The notes beneath the pieces are model-generated. The model worked only from the letters and a program-made list of their open reading frames with translations. It was not told the DNA's origin and did not search any database. A stretch of DNA of 23,761 nucleotides, from assembly GCA_028565635.1 (NCBI GenBank), contig JAOXYB010072944.1:1-23761 (forward strand), written 5' to 3'. Shown here piece by piece: positions 1-10,706 of this stretch. The DNA comes from Phoronis ovalis. Taxonomy: Eukaryota > Phoronida > Phoronidae. Each line of letters opens with the position of its first letter. Positions within the stretch are counted from its first letter, which is position 1. The translations under genes and the position numbers were made by a program.

Positions 1-77
1 ACATCCAGAGTAGAGGGAATGTATTACTGACAGATCATCCCAATGGGTACCTCCTCATTACATCCAGAGTAGAGGGA
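1..77. repeat. Partial 59-bp direct repeat at the window edge
   Basis: The 18 bases at 1-18 (acatccagagtagaggga) recur exactly at 60-77, giving a period of 59 bp. Only about 1.3 units are visible before the sequence becomes unique. The array lies in an SND1 intron and probably continues left of the window. Confidence 0.6.
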
Positions 78-187
78 TAAGAACAAAGACCTGCAGATTG
101 AGCAGCAATTAATATATAATTATATGTATATAACTTATATCTCACAGTAAACATTATTAGTGTTGATGAATAGCATGTGTTTTGTAG

Positions 188-714
188 ACACCAATGCTGA
201 GAATGTAACAGAAGCCATGGTCGGAGAAGGATTAGTGGAGGTTCGCAGAGGTGGCATAAAGGCAACTGAGTAAGATACATTTTTATTGAAATAGTGTTTT
301 TGCAGTTCTTTATTGAGACCATCAGTCATATTTCCGTCTTTAATTATTAAAAACAAGCAAACTTTTTGTCATTAAATTCAAATATATTGTGCAAGAAATA
401 ATTAGGAACAGTGTACACAATCTTTTACAATCTTTGGATATGTCATTCCATGTGTGAAGGAGAAAACATACAAATATAGCTACTATAGAGTCTTAAGACA
501 AATGCAATCGAAGGTAATTTCTGGCTTTATTTCAAAATTTAATATGTTTGTAGTGAGAATCAACAGAAGCTTGTACAATTGGAAGATACTGCCAAATCTG
601 CTGGCAAGGGCAAATGGGTTCAAGGCACTGGCTCAGATCATATACGCGATGTCACATGGACAGTTGAAGATCCTAGGAAATTTGTGGACTCCCACCATAA
701 CAAACCTATATCTG
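188..714 (+). other. SND1: SND1 exons for the end of SN domain 1 (exons 188-269 and 554-714)
   Basis: The first visible exon starts inside an Asp codon (phase carried from an exon outside the window) and reads [20 protein letters not shown], matching the human DTNGENIAESLVAEGLA region. The second exon joins through a split GA|T codon, continues [20 protein letters not shown] and ends at HHNKPISG. This is the C-terminal third of the first staphylococcal-nuclease fold plus the linker to the second. I chose the 554 acceptor because it preserves both the frame and the expected number of residues. Confidence 0.93.
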
Positions 715-3700
715 GTGAGCAAATAAGAAGTTCTTCAGAATAGATGTAGTTTTTTTTTGGCTTCCAGTAAAACAAGGCACTACAATTGTCAATCAATCAA
801 ATTTCAAGTGGTGAATATACAGTTATATGTATATTTCAAGATGAGAGGCCAGATAATATCTGCAGCCACCGATTAATGCGCTGTTTGAAGCCTTTCATTG
901 CAACTATTCAAACATTCGAATATTGTAAGCTAACTTATTTGTTCTTCATTAATTTATTTAATTAGTAAACAAAGAGTAAATAACAGGAAAAAAAAATATG
1001 AAACCGCAGTTATTAATAATATGCAGATTTGTCTTTCGTGAATTTCAGACTTTTTGTTCGCTTGGTTTGATAATTAAACCATTAATTTAATTATACCGTA
1101 TCTCATCTTTGCTTTAGCTGTGATTGAACATGTCAGAGATGGGTGTACTGTTAGAGCCTTCCTTCTACCCTCGTTTGATTATGTTACTGTTATGCTGTCT
1201 GGTATAAAGGTATGTATAAAATTCTCTCTGCCGTATACTGTTTGTTAGTTGCTGCCTGTAGTTTTGTTATTGGGCCTTTTTATGCAGTTCAGTTTCGAAT
1301 GATATTGTTTATTCCTGTACACCCATATCTATCATCCTAAGAGCTTTTAGTTAGTAGTGTAAGAAAATCCTGACTAGTAACAATTTCAAGAGTCTTCACG
1401 TAATGAATTGTTTGAAAAGTTATGCTTATTAAGCATAAATATGCATGTGTCAAAGCAAAATAATTGCTACAGTGTGGCATAAAAATATCCTTATGCATTT
1501 GTGTCATTGATAAACTGTTCACCAAATGTTTCATACTGGAGCTGCTGTTCCTCCTTAAAATAAGTTCTTAATTTGCACATGCATTCACTTTTGTCTTGCA
1601 TTTTGTTAATTTATGATTTTGCTTGTAAATTACTTGTTTAACCTCAGTATGTATTTTGCAGTGTCCCATGTTTAAAATGGATGAAAATGGCAAACAAGCG
1701 CCGGAACCATATGCAGAAGAAGCTAAATATTTCACTGAAGTGCGTCTGCTGCAACGTGATGTTCAGATTATCTTGGAAAGCACATCCAATCAGAATTTAC
1801 TTGGTACAGTGTTGCACCCAGTAAGTTTTTTGGTAGTAATACGTATTTGGGTATTTCCAACTCTTCACCATAATTAAATGTTTAGGTAGCTTATTTTGCA
1901 TGTCACACATTGCTAAGTTTATAGACTGGAAGAACCAATGATATACAACATTAAAATTAACGATACATGCCAGACAAAAATTAACAGTTGATCTATTGTT
2001 TTTCAAAAAGTACTATTCAGAGATTGCCATTATGATAATTATAACCGTTACATTAAACTATTCATAAAGTGTCATCAAATACAGTTATTTTTAAAAGCTG
2101 CTTTTGGTTGTCTACAAGCTGTATAACCTTTACAGCCTCTATTACCATAAACTTGAATTTTTATTGTGTTATACTACTGAATCAACCAGAAGTATGTATA
2201 AAAATATTTTTTGCTTGTAGAATGGTAATATAGCTGAATTGTTACTAAGAGAAGGCTTTGCCCGTTGTGTTGACTGGAGCATGGGAGTTGTGAGTCAGGG
2301 AGCACCCAAACTTAGAGCTGCAGAAAGGTAAGAGGTTATAATGAAATGTGTTGTAAAAGGTGGATAGTTATAAGGATTGAATAGATTGTACAGCTGTACA
2401 GCTTAACTCATAAAAATCTTGCAAGAAATAATTTCTTATTTTTGGGGTTACGCTTTACAATTATAAAGTGTGGTGTTGGTATTCAGCTATTTAATAATTC
2501 CCATAATTTACAATTGACATATTATACATGTATGTACCTGTTTAGGCTCTTTACATTTAAAATTAATTCATAAACAGTGTATGGATTACTTGGTACTTAA
2601 TATACACTTGTTTTAAGTTTTTGTCATTGGTCCTGCAATATGTATCTTATAATAATTTTATGGAGATCACTTAATATTAAATTTTATATTTTTTTACAGA
2701 GTTGCTAAAGAGAAGACAATCAGAATTTGGAAAGACTATACACCATCTGACACTGGCTTAGACATCAAAGAAAAGTCTTTCCAAGGAAAAGTCATGGAGG
2801 TCGTCAATGGAGATTCACTTGTTATCAAAACACCAAGCGGACAGGAAAAGAAGATTTTCTTGTCAAGCATCAAACCACCAAGGTTTGTTTACATTTTAAG
2901 TTTCATTGATATTAACTGTACTAATTAATCATAGTAGGAGATAAATCGATATGCTTATTGTAAATTTTGAATTTTTTTTTGAGGATCTTACTTATTCATC
3001 AAACTTTATTGTCATAGACACAAAAGGTCAGAAAGTTATACCTTATTACTTGTATATGCCTAAAGGTATAGTGGCAAAAATGAGGAACTACAATTTTTCC
3101 TAAATGTTTATTGTTACTAATTTTGTTATGAAGAATGAAAAATGCCTGTTTGCTGCCTGTGAACTATTAATTTCAATCCTTAGCAGCTGGACATGCATGT
3201 GTCCTTGACAGTAAAATTGTAAATAAAATATCTGTCATAGATTAATTAATTAATTATTTGCACTGTCAATGTCACTGTATGCGGTATATATAATATGTTA
3301 TCATAGGCCGCCAAAGGTGCAAGAAGAGGAAGAAACTAAGAAAAGCACTAAGCAGCGTATGCGTCCTCTGTACGATATCCCATATATGTTTGAAGCCAGG
3401 GAATTCTTGAGGAAAAAACTGATTGGGAAAAAGGTAATTTGCTGCAAAAACAATCAAATATGCAATCTTTTATTGAAATTATACGTACAACTGTAGTATT
3501 ATACCATAAAGTAAAATATTTAATTGTTTGTTACAGTATTTGATGCGTGCGATAAATCTTTAGAATAATGTATGGCTAGCTAGTTGACTGAAGAGGATAT
3601 AATGGTAGTAGACAACAAGGCACTCAAATATTCTTGTTATCTACTTTCTTTAAATTGTGTATGTATTGTAAGGTTTTTTAATTACTGTTTGTTTCTGTAC

Positions 3701-6700
3701 TGTCAGGTTAGCGTGGATGTAGACTATATTCAGCAAGCGTCCAATGATTACCCTGAGAAGACTTGCTGTACGGTCACTATTGGAGGAATGTAAGTAATAT
3801 ACAATACTTAAGAAATGTGCTAATGTCACCTACCAAAACTGGTTGAGGCCATAATCAGAATTAATATTTGACTCTTAGTCGATTGAAATGCCTTTTTTAT
3901 GTACTTTTTATCACCTTTATGCCCTTACACGAATATGTTAGCAACCCTTTTGATTGACTAATGGCTAATTTTTCAATCTCTCACAATTGACATCTTAAGG
4001 TGGCGAGTACTGTTCTGCGCATCTTTTTGGAATTTTTATCTCAGAATATTAAAGTTTTGCTTTATTAAACAGAAGATATGACTATTCGAAATTTAACTGC
4101 TCAGAAAATTTTTGTTTATTCTGACACTTGTATTTTTAGAAGCGTATCATTTACAAACTACAGGGTAAAATTTCAAAAATCCGAGACACGAAGTTAGAGA
4201 TCCCTGTTGGAGTAAATCTTCGGCAAGATTCAGTTTTGTACCTGCATGGGTACTAGACTTACATTTTTTTGAATATTATGTTTTGAAAAAGTAAATTTTC
4301 ACCCAAAATGGCCTCCTTGCTGATTACAGAATCATATGAAAGACAACTTAATTTTCATAATCATATTTTAGTACCTTTTCAAAAATGCGTACTTTTATTA
4401 GTAAGTCTGTATTCATTTAACTACTCAAAATAAAACTCAAAGTATAAACTTTGTGAATAAGTTCCCCGAACAGCACTGGCCACCTTAAAAATTTCAACAT
4501 ACTAAGTAATAGTAAAAATGTATGAATTCTCATATAATTGTAGTAACGTAGCTGAAGCATTAGTCAGTAAAGGATTAGCTACCGTGATCAGATATCGACA
4601 GGATGATGATCAGCGATCCAGTCACTATGATGAGCTGTTAGCAGCTGAGTCCCGAGCAGAAAAGAAAGGGGCAGGTGTTCATAGTAAGAAAGAGCCACCA
4701 ATACACAGAGTTGCTGATGTGTCAGGGGTAAGTGAAGTAAAAGTTTTAACCTGTATTCTTTTTTGGCTAAAATTTAAGTAAATTAAGAAACTTAAGCAAA
4801 TCTTTGTATAATACAGAATGAAATTAAAGTTTTATTTGGAAGAATGAACCAAACACCAATTCCCACATTTTGTGAAAATTTTGAATTTATAACAAAAATG
4901 GAAACATTGTCAGGCTCATATTCAGATGGATTGAAATAATGTAATATTTGTGTTTCGCTAGTAGTGAAATGTTTAACCAAAACACAAAATTATACTTTCT
5001 GGTAATTCAGTCTGTTGAAATAAACAAATTGAATACATATTACTAGCTATTAATGTGTAGAATGTATATGATCTTGATTGATTTCCCTGGATTTGAAATG
5101 TGGACATTTCTATATTCCAAAGCATCAATATTTTATTCCTGAATCAGAACAAATAGTCGGCCATAAGTTAGTTTGTTTAGTCTGTATTGTATGGAGGCAT
5201 TTATATCTTGTGCATATTATGTTGTATGTATGTATTCTTACCTGGGTTTAGTTTTTGTGTGGTACTAGCAAAAAGCTGTAGCATGTTTCATATATTGTAA
5301 GGTATTTGAATTTCTGCTTAAAATGTGCAATTTCCTCCATGATAATACAACATAACACTGAAAAGAAGCCTGTGTAAGCATCTGCAAGAGCGTCAATAGT
5401 ACGACACTTCCCAACCTTGAAAACAACATTTAACGGTCTCTGCTGGTATACCATAGCACATTCCTGATACTGGAAAAGAAAAATTACAATGAACCATTTG
5501 TTTGCTAAAATATGTCAAGAATAAAAATTAAAAGTCTACATTATATTATCCAAAATGTAGTAAAAATTTCATGATTACTTTTGAGTCAAGGGCACAATTA
5601 AAAATTTCACAGAAATTTTAGTCTCTTGTTCTTCTAAAGTAGCTTGTAGGTAATAAAGTGAAATTAGCAAATATTAAAATCAGGTTTTAATCATGTACAT
5701 CACAACTGTAATTATTATATCCTGAAAATATGAACAGCATAATCAGGCAAATAATGCTAAAGGCAAATTTTAAAATTGCATTTACTCTATTTTAGGATAC
5801 TACCAAAGCCAAGCAGTTTTTGCCATTTTTGCAAAGAGCTGGCCGTTCGGAAGCAGTGGCCGAATTTGTTGCCACTGGTTCACGTGTAAGACTATACTTG
5901 CCAAGAGAAACGTGCCTGATAACATTACTATTATCAGGTAAGCTGGTTTTTTTTAGTGTCACTATGCTTTTAAGATGATAAACATATAGGTTCGATAGTG
6001 AATAGTTTGGATACCTCATAGATCTAAATTTAATTAAAAAATGTTACCCTCTTGTTTTTAGTTTACTAAATATTTTATGCTGTACAAGTGTTTGGTTTAA
6101 AAATTGCTGCTGAATGGGAATTCACTGTTGTTCCATTACAAAGCAGCGGGGGATTTTAAATTGCACTATCAGAATTAAGAAACCAAAATACAAAAAGAAC
6201 AGGTAACAGAATATGTTCTATATTCATATTAACTATTTTTAGGTATTGACTGTCCTAAAGCAGAGAGAAAGTTTCCAAGTGGTGACACTGTGCCCGGAGA
6301 TCCATACGGCTCAGAAGCTCAACAGTTCATCAAAGATATGTGTATACAAAGAGAGGTAATGAGTCCATCTGGCCCTGTAGCTTATCTTGAAACTATAACT
6401 ATAACTCTTTATTTTGCTAAACATTTTTTTTGGAAATCTTAAGAATATTTTCAGTGCTAGATTGGAAAATGAATAAGCTTTATGATAAATAACTAGTTAT
6501 TTGCTTATTATAATTTATTGTTAAAATATTTTAAAGGTTGATGTTGAAGTTGAGGCTGTGGATAAAGGTGGCAATTTTATTGGTTGGATGTTTGTTGATG
6601 GAGTTAATGCTTCTATAGCCCTAGTGGAAGAAGGTCTCGCCCGTGTGCATTTCACAGCAGAGCGTTCTTCTCACTTCAAAGCACTTACTACTGCTGAAGA

Positions 6701-9334
6701 AAAAGCTAAAGCTGCAAAGCTTAATGTAAGCATCCTGATATCACCTCTATAACATTTATTTGAGGTGTCCTTTTAATATTTAGTATTAAATACCATTTAT
6801 GCCAAATATATGTGTTTTACAACTTTGGCATTTGCATCCTCTCATTACATACATCTTGTAGTTTTTGTATTTTTTTTATTTTTTAAACAACACTTAAATA
6901 TCAGCATAAATGTTCATTTGATCTCATATTATTAATTCAGTGACTAGCATGTCAAAAATATAAATTAGTCAACAACTCAATCACCGTTTTTGCATACATA
7001 GCTTGCGAGGTTTTTAACTGATGAAGGTTGTAATAATGAGAAGAAAAGCTATCTATTGCAAAAAAGGTGATACAGTTCGGTCATCAAAGTGTGGAATTAC
7101 AATTTTATCAAACATGTAAATAGGATAAAATAGACCAAGTGGTGCAAAACATGGTGTGGATTATAAATCAGCTAGTAGATTAATTATGAAAACTAGGAAG
7201 TTACTTAAATAAGACAAAGAGTGAAAAAGATATTTCCATGTTTTTTATTTAAAAGTATTTCATGATTGTAATAATATCGTATGCATTATGATTTAGGTGT
7301 GGTCCAAGTACGAGGAGCCCAAAGAAAAAGTAGAGGTTGTAGAAGAACCTGTTGAAAGGAAGGTTAACCTTAAAACAGTACTGGTGACAGAAGTCTGTCA
7401 TGATCTACATTTCTTTGCACAAACAGTTGAGAATGGTACATTGTTATTTTCTTCTGTAACAGATGTTAGCTTGCTGTGCTAATCAAATTTAATCATATGA
7501 CTTTCTTTTCTATGTGTCTTGTTTACCTTGGTTTGCATTTGTGACTCCTTTTTACTGTGATTAACAAAGAAACGATTCACCTTAAAAACGTCCATCTTAA
7601 GTTTGTCAGACGTGTGCAGTCCCATATAATGCCAACCTTTTTCCTTTATTTCTTAATAAGAAAATAATATATGTATTGTAGGACCCCAATTGGAAAAGCT
7701 TATGGAACAGTTGCACCAGGAAATGGAAAGTAACCCACCTCTTGCTGGGGCTTACACACCAAAGAAGGGAGACATGTGTGCAGCAAAATTTGTGGATGGT
7801 GTATGGTATAGAGCTCTTGTGGAGAAAGCCGAAAAGGCAAAAGGAGGCTCAGTTAGATATCACATTTTGTATGCAGACTATGGAAATGTAAGCAGATTTA
7901 AACAACTATGATGCTATTATTGTATTATTAAATCAATAAAATTATAGCGGATTCTTTCAAAATCATAGTGACTCACTGATCAACTTTCAAGTGAGCGTTA
8001 CTAAAATTTGTGTATATTGCAATATGCAGTATTTATGTCGTACTTAATATTCTTACAAATGCACCATATGATTTTGTTGTGGTATTTTCCTTGGCAACAT
8101 TATGATCCATTAAAACAAGTATATGTACATTTTAAACATATAAGCCTATCAGTAATCTGAAGAGTAAAATTTAATAGTGTTCATGATATTCAAAATTATG
8201 CTTTTATTTAAACTGTTCAGTTTCAACAAATATCTGATATACTTTGATTCTGTTTTTTCAGCGTGAGGTGACAGATTCTTCTAAGATGGCCGTCCTTCCT
8301 GGGACTTTCCATGGTTTGCCAGCACAGGCACAGGAATATGCTCTTGCCTGTGTCAATCTTCCAGAAGATGTAAGTAAACATAAATTTTTCTCAGATAAAT
8401 TTTAGAAATCTTTAGCCAGTTCCCATATTAGTTTTTACTTGATAAAGTTGTAAAGAAATAAATGTGTAATTAATCTTTTTTTAGCCTGAAGCAGCTCATG
8501 AAGCAGTCGATGCCATATACAACGATGTCATAAACCATCAGTGCCTGTTAAACACGGAATACAAGGGTGCAAATGTTGACCATGTGACCTTACTCATGCC
8601 TGACACTAAAGACGATGTGGGTCTAGGCCTTATTTCGGAAGGGTTAGTTTTAGTGGAGGCTCGTCGGGAGAAACGTTTGGCTAAACTAGTGACTGATTAT
8701 CAGAAGGCCCAGGAAAAAGCCAAGGCAGACCATGTAAGTGTCTTTCATCCACAGTCAGTAACGCTAGTCATATACCAATCCTGCAGGATCGTGCACATAT
8801 TCATATTGTTAGTTGACAACCTTATCTGCAAATGTTTGTCTGCTGTGTACATAGTAGAAATTTTCATAGTAAATTTGTTATTGCCATCCTGAGCTCTTTC
8901 TTTGTCAGTTGTTTGAATCCAGTAGGAGTATTCTTGATAGTTTTACCATAACCTGCCTTGTATAATTTATAGGGCTGTTCTGCTTTTGGGGAGGAAAGCA
9001 CTTTTTCAAAGATGCCACCACCCATGTATTTCTTGTTTTATTACGTACTATCAAATGTACATGAATTGATTAAATCCATCACTCATATTTATTTTAATGA
9101 AGTGTCTTTCTGCCCTTCCATACAACTTAAAGTAGAATATGCAGCCATTAACACTAAATCATTTACAATCAGATTGTTTTGTAGTTATTATGTCATTTGT
9201 ATACAGACAATATTAAAAAATTGCTTGTAAAAAAGAATTAATTTTACATTCTATTTTTTTTATTGCAGCTGAATCTGTGGCGTTATGGCGACTTCACAGC
9301 TGATGATGCCAAGGAATTTGGATACTCGCGTTAA
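188..9334 (+). CDS. SND1: SND1 (Tudor-SN, staphylococcal nuclease domain-containing protein 1), 17 exons, 5' end outside window
   Basis: Coding exons, all with GT-AG borders and a consistent frame: 188-269, 554-714, 1118-1209, 1662-1820, 2221-2327, 2700-2882, 3307-3433, 3707-3789, 4544-4727, 5796-5937, 6243-6355, 6537-6725, 7297-7435, 7682-7887, 8262-8369, 8485-8733, 9269-9334 (TAA 9332-9334). They encode about 796 residues that run without gaps from human residue ~117 to the C-terminus (human protein 910 aa), so roughly 116 N-terminal residues lie left of the window. Diagnostic stretches include [40 protein letters not shown] and the C-terminus LNLWRYGDF...EFGYSR. Known family role: a multifunctional RNA-binding protein with five SN-like folds and one Tudor domain, acting in RISC, splicing, decay of edited double-stranded RNA and transcriptional co-activation, in cytoplasm and nucleus. 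No frameshift or internal stop was seen. It converges on the NAAA gene. Confidence 0.97.
1118..2882 (+). other. SND1: SND1 exons for SN domain 2 and the start of SN domain 3
   Basis: Exons 1118-1209, 1662-1820, 2221-2327 and 2700-2882. The translation passes through [48 protein letters not shown] and ends in IKPPR. These match human residues ~200-390, covering the second SN fold and the first strands of the third. Splice phases are consistent throughout, with an AG|A arginine codon split between the exons ending at 2327 and starting at 2700, and an AG|G arginine codon between 2882 and 3307. The four introns around these exons are 372-452 bp and hold nothing I can recognise. Confidence 0.94.
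3307..4727 (+). other. SND1: SND1 exons for SN domain 3
   Basis: Exons 3307-3433, 3707-3789 and 4544-4727. They contain the best conserved block of the protein: [20 protein letters not shown], then [19 protein letters not shown] and the [18 protein letters not shown] helix. An ATG at 4518 lies in the intron just upstream of the 4544 acceptor, in the frame of the exon. It is not needed, because the split AT|T isoleucine codon gives the exact family sequence. The 754-bp intron 3790-4543 is enlarged by a transposon-like insert (see 3999-4484). Confidence 0.95.
3995..4488. mobile_element. TTAA-flanked non-autonomous DNA transposon (MITE-like) in SND1 intron
   Basis: TTAA at 3995-3998 and TTAA at 4485-4488 bracket a 486-bp insert (3999-4484) whose ends are inverted repeats: GGTGGCGAGTACTGTTC at 3999-4015 and its complement at 4468-4484, 15 of 17 matching. 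The interior has no open reading frame of note. A TTAA target-site duplication is typical of the piggyBac and Kolobok superfamilies (established knowledge); which one cannot be told from these ends. Removing the insert leaves an intron of about 260 bp, in line with its neighbours. Confidence 0.82.
4728..5795. other. Largest SND1 intron (1068 bp), with a possible antisense exon
   Basis: This is the longest intron of the visible gene. No inverted-repeat element was found in it. Its only notable content is a minus-strand open frame at 5248-5469 preceded by a good acceptor, described separately. The rest is AT-rich sequence without recognisable features. Confidence 0.5.
5248..5469 (-). other. Candidate antisense terminal exon inside an SND1 intron, unknown product
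   Basis: On the minus strand a pyrimidine tract plus AG (acceptor at 5470-5471) opens a 73-codon frame starting [20 protein letters not shown] and closed by TAA at 5248-5250. An AATAAA on the same strand lies at 5132-5137, about 110 nt past the stop, so acceptor, stop and poly(A) signal occur in the right order. I do not recognise the peptide, and no partner exon is evident. A 73-codon frame can arise by chance in sequence like this, so this is only a candidate nested antisense exon or a relic of an inserted gene. Confidence 0.22.
5796..6725 (+). other. SND1: SND1 exons for SN domain 4
   Basis: Exons 5796-5937, 6243-6355 and 6537-6725. They read [20 protein letters not shown], then [45 protein letters not shown] and [17 protein letters not shown]. 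They correspond to human residues ~535-675. The loop after GIDCP is divergent, as in other species. Intron sizes are 305 and 181 bp with nothing notable in them. Confidence 0.94.
7297..9334 (+). other. SND1: SND1 exons for the Tudor domain and C-terminal SN fold
   Basis: Exons 7297-7435, 7682-7887, 8262-8369, 8485-8733 and 9269-9334. The Tudor core reads [20 protein letters not shown] followed by [10 protein letters not shown]. It keeps the aromatic-cage positions known from human SND1 (Phe and Tyr in FVDGVWY, two Tyr and Asn in YADYGN) that bind symmetric dimethyl-arginine. Between the strands the loop ([14 protein letters not shown]) is about four residues longer than in human. The last exons give the split fifth SN fold and end in EFGYSR, the family C-terminus. 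The 535-bp intron 8734-9268 holds nothing recognised. Confidence 0.95.
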
Positions 9335-9350
9335 ACGGGGACACCTGGTG

Positions 9351-9489
9351 AACACAAGTAAAAGCTAACACAAGTTAAATATAGTCAAGCTATGACAACA
9401 CAAGTGGAATATAGGGTTTTTCATATATTAAAAAAAATTTAATATTTAAAAATGGTTGCTTTGACAACCAAGGATACAACAACACAAGT
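9351..9489 (+). repeat. Four short AACACAAGT direct repeats in the SND1 3' UTR
   Basis: The nonamer AACACAAGT occurs at 9351-9359, 9367-9375, 9397-9405 and 9481-9489. Spacing is irregular (16, 30 and 84 nt), so this is not a simple tandem array. Two of the copies share the longer core CAACACAAGTG. Confidence 0.6.
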
Positions 9490-9935
9490 GTAAACTAGGA
9501 TTTTAATATTAATTAATTTTTAAATCATATCATTTTGAAGAGATTAATTTTGTTCGATAATTATTGTCATGTGAAAGAATTACTTGGTTACAAAGCTTGT
9601 GATAAGTCACAAATACAGCCACATAAACAATAAGCTAGCTAGGCTTTTTAGCGCTAAGTGTTTCTGCATGCCATAAATTTACAAATATGCGTTGAACAAA
9701 TTTTTTTGTTGATTACTACCAAGAAGTGATATTTTTGTAATTTCACAAACTGTGTAGGAATTCAACTATAACAGTTTAAAAAATATGTGCAGTTGTGATA
9801 CTATTTAAAATACAAAATGCATTTAGAAGCTGTTGTTGGCTGGGGCTTATTGTTTAAGGATGTTTGTTAAAAGCAATATCTTGTGTTATATATTTGACAA
9901 ATAAAAGCACAATTTGCAGCATATATTAGACTTTC
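9441..9935. repeat. Copy 1 of a ~490-bp duplicated segment (SND1 3' flank)
   Basis: This aligns in direct orientation with 12251-12750. Shared landmarks in the same order are TGGTTGCTTTG.CAACCA (9453-9470 / 12263-12280), TTTCTGCATG (9660s / 12478 onward), a TGTAGGAATT block, GCTGTTG followed by GG.TGGGG, and GACAAATA (9896 / 12731). I judge identity at roughly 65-70 percent by eye, with small indels that raise the offset from 2810 to about 2850 bp. The first landmark is a perfect 6-bp stem with a 6-base loop in both copies. Confidence 0.75.
9900..9905 (+). terminator. Candidate SND1 poly(A) signal AATAAA
   Basis: Canonical hexamer 566 nt after the SND1 stop codon, on the coding strand, within AT-rich sequence. 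No transcript evidence is available here, so the cleavage site is inferred. Confidence 0.5.
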
Positions 9936-9987
9936 ATATTTCTTGTATAAATAACTAAAACATTGATGCTAATGGTGTCAAATATTC

Positions 9988-10131
9988 TCACATGCATTTG
10001 GGTAAATAATAACTTAAGGAGGTTCTTGCTACTTTTTTTATCACAGCAAGTGTCACATCAACTTCTTCAATTATTTCTTTCACCCAAGAACAATTATTGT
10101 GTGGAACACCCTTAATTGCAACACTAGTTCG
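9988..10131 (-). other. Candidate orphan exon, 47 codons, unknown product
   Basis: On the minus strand, TTTGCAG (AG at 10132-10133) precedes an open frame reading RTSVAIKGVPHNNCSWVKEI and ending in LPKCM with TGA at 9988-9990. Composition is protein-like, but I do not recognise the family. It is downstream, in the minus sense, of the lone NAAA-type exon at 10512-10706, yet it does not resemble NAAA exons 2-9. It could be a transposon or gene relic, or chance. Confidence 0.2.
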
Positions 10132-10511
10132 CTGCAAATCTAGAAGAGTTTCAAACTCTTGACATCAAGAATCATCATATATTGGCATAAATACAAACAT
10201 ACATAGCCATGAACTTAGATGTTTTCACTTTACAAATCACTTGTGGATTGCTTTGACCTTGTAAATATGTCGTTTCAAGTCCGCATAATGCAGCTATTTT
10301 GCTCGTTGCTTTCACCGTTACAAAGTAGCAAAGGAAACAAACTGAACTGGGCCTACCACAAGTACACCAGCTAAGCCCTAGCTAGTCCAAAATTTCATGA
10401 CAGATTGTGATAGCAGGACTAGATATATGCAAGCCCATAATTTATTTGTAAACTGTGCACAGCAATAGTCTGTGTAAAGTATAAATACAGTCAGTGGTAG
10501 TTAATACTTAC

Positions 10512-10706
10512 TCAATAATTGTCTTCAAAGCATCTTGTCAGGCTGTTGTTTGCTTTGACTATTTCTTTCCATCTATCTTCTGGTCTCAAGTCTAGATTGA
10601 GTATAAATTCTTTTGCCTTCACTGGTTGCACAGAATTTACCAGAGAACCAGAGAAAATTAATGAAAAAGTTCCAGCAAGAACAAAAAAGTTCTTGCAGGC
10701 CACCAT
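10512..10706 (-). pseudogene. Lone, frameshifted copy of NAAA exon 1
   Basis: This starts with ATG at 10704-10706 and is homologous to the first exon of the intact NAAA gene (18960-19156). Of the first 57 residues about 41 are identical, including the signal peptide and the block PVKAKE.ILNLDL.PEDRW. It is 195 nt long against 197. A 2-nt deletion, in the stretch equivalent to ATGACACAAGATGC, shifts the frame so that translation ends in LTRCFEDNY and then TGA exactly at the exon end (10512-10514). The donor is still good (TTGA|GTAAGT). No copies of exons 2-9 were found between here and SND1, so a functional enzyme cannot be made. About 30 bp of upstream sequence is also shared with the intact gene, which argues for a genomic duplicate and not a retrocopy; the retained intron donor points the same way. 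Confidence 0.88.

Larger units (their letters stand above)
9335..9925 (+). other. SND1: SND1 3' untranslated region
   Basis: This follows the TAA at 9332-9334. An AATAAA hexamer at 9900-9905 is the first canonical poly(A) signal I noticed, which would give a 3' UTR of roughly 580-590 nt. The stretch holds four copies of AACACAAGT and one copy of a duplicated flank segment (9441-9935). Confidence 0.6.

Noticed and set aside
454-726. 90-codon plus-strand frame starting at 454
   Set aside because: It overlaps the SND1 exon 554-714 in a different frame; the SND1 frame gives a perfect family match.
3584-3793. ATG at 3584 as an independent small gene
   Set aside because: The frame is intron sequence running into the SND1 exon 3707-3789; the coding part is explained by SND1.
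9012-9230. 72-codon plus-strand frame in the last SND1 intron
   Set aside because: AT-rich, low-complexity hydrophobic peptide without splice or family support.
9988-10131. This frame as exon 2 of the broken NAAA copy
   Set aside because: The peptide does not resemble the intact exon 2 ([17 protein letters not shown]...), so it is kept only as an orphan candidate.
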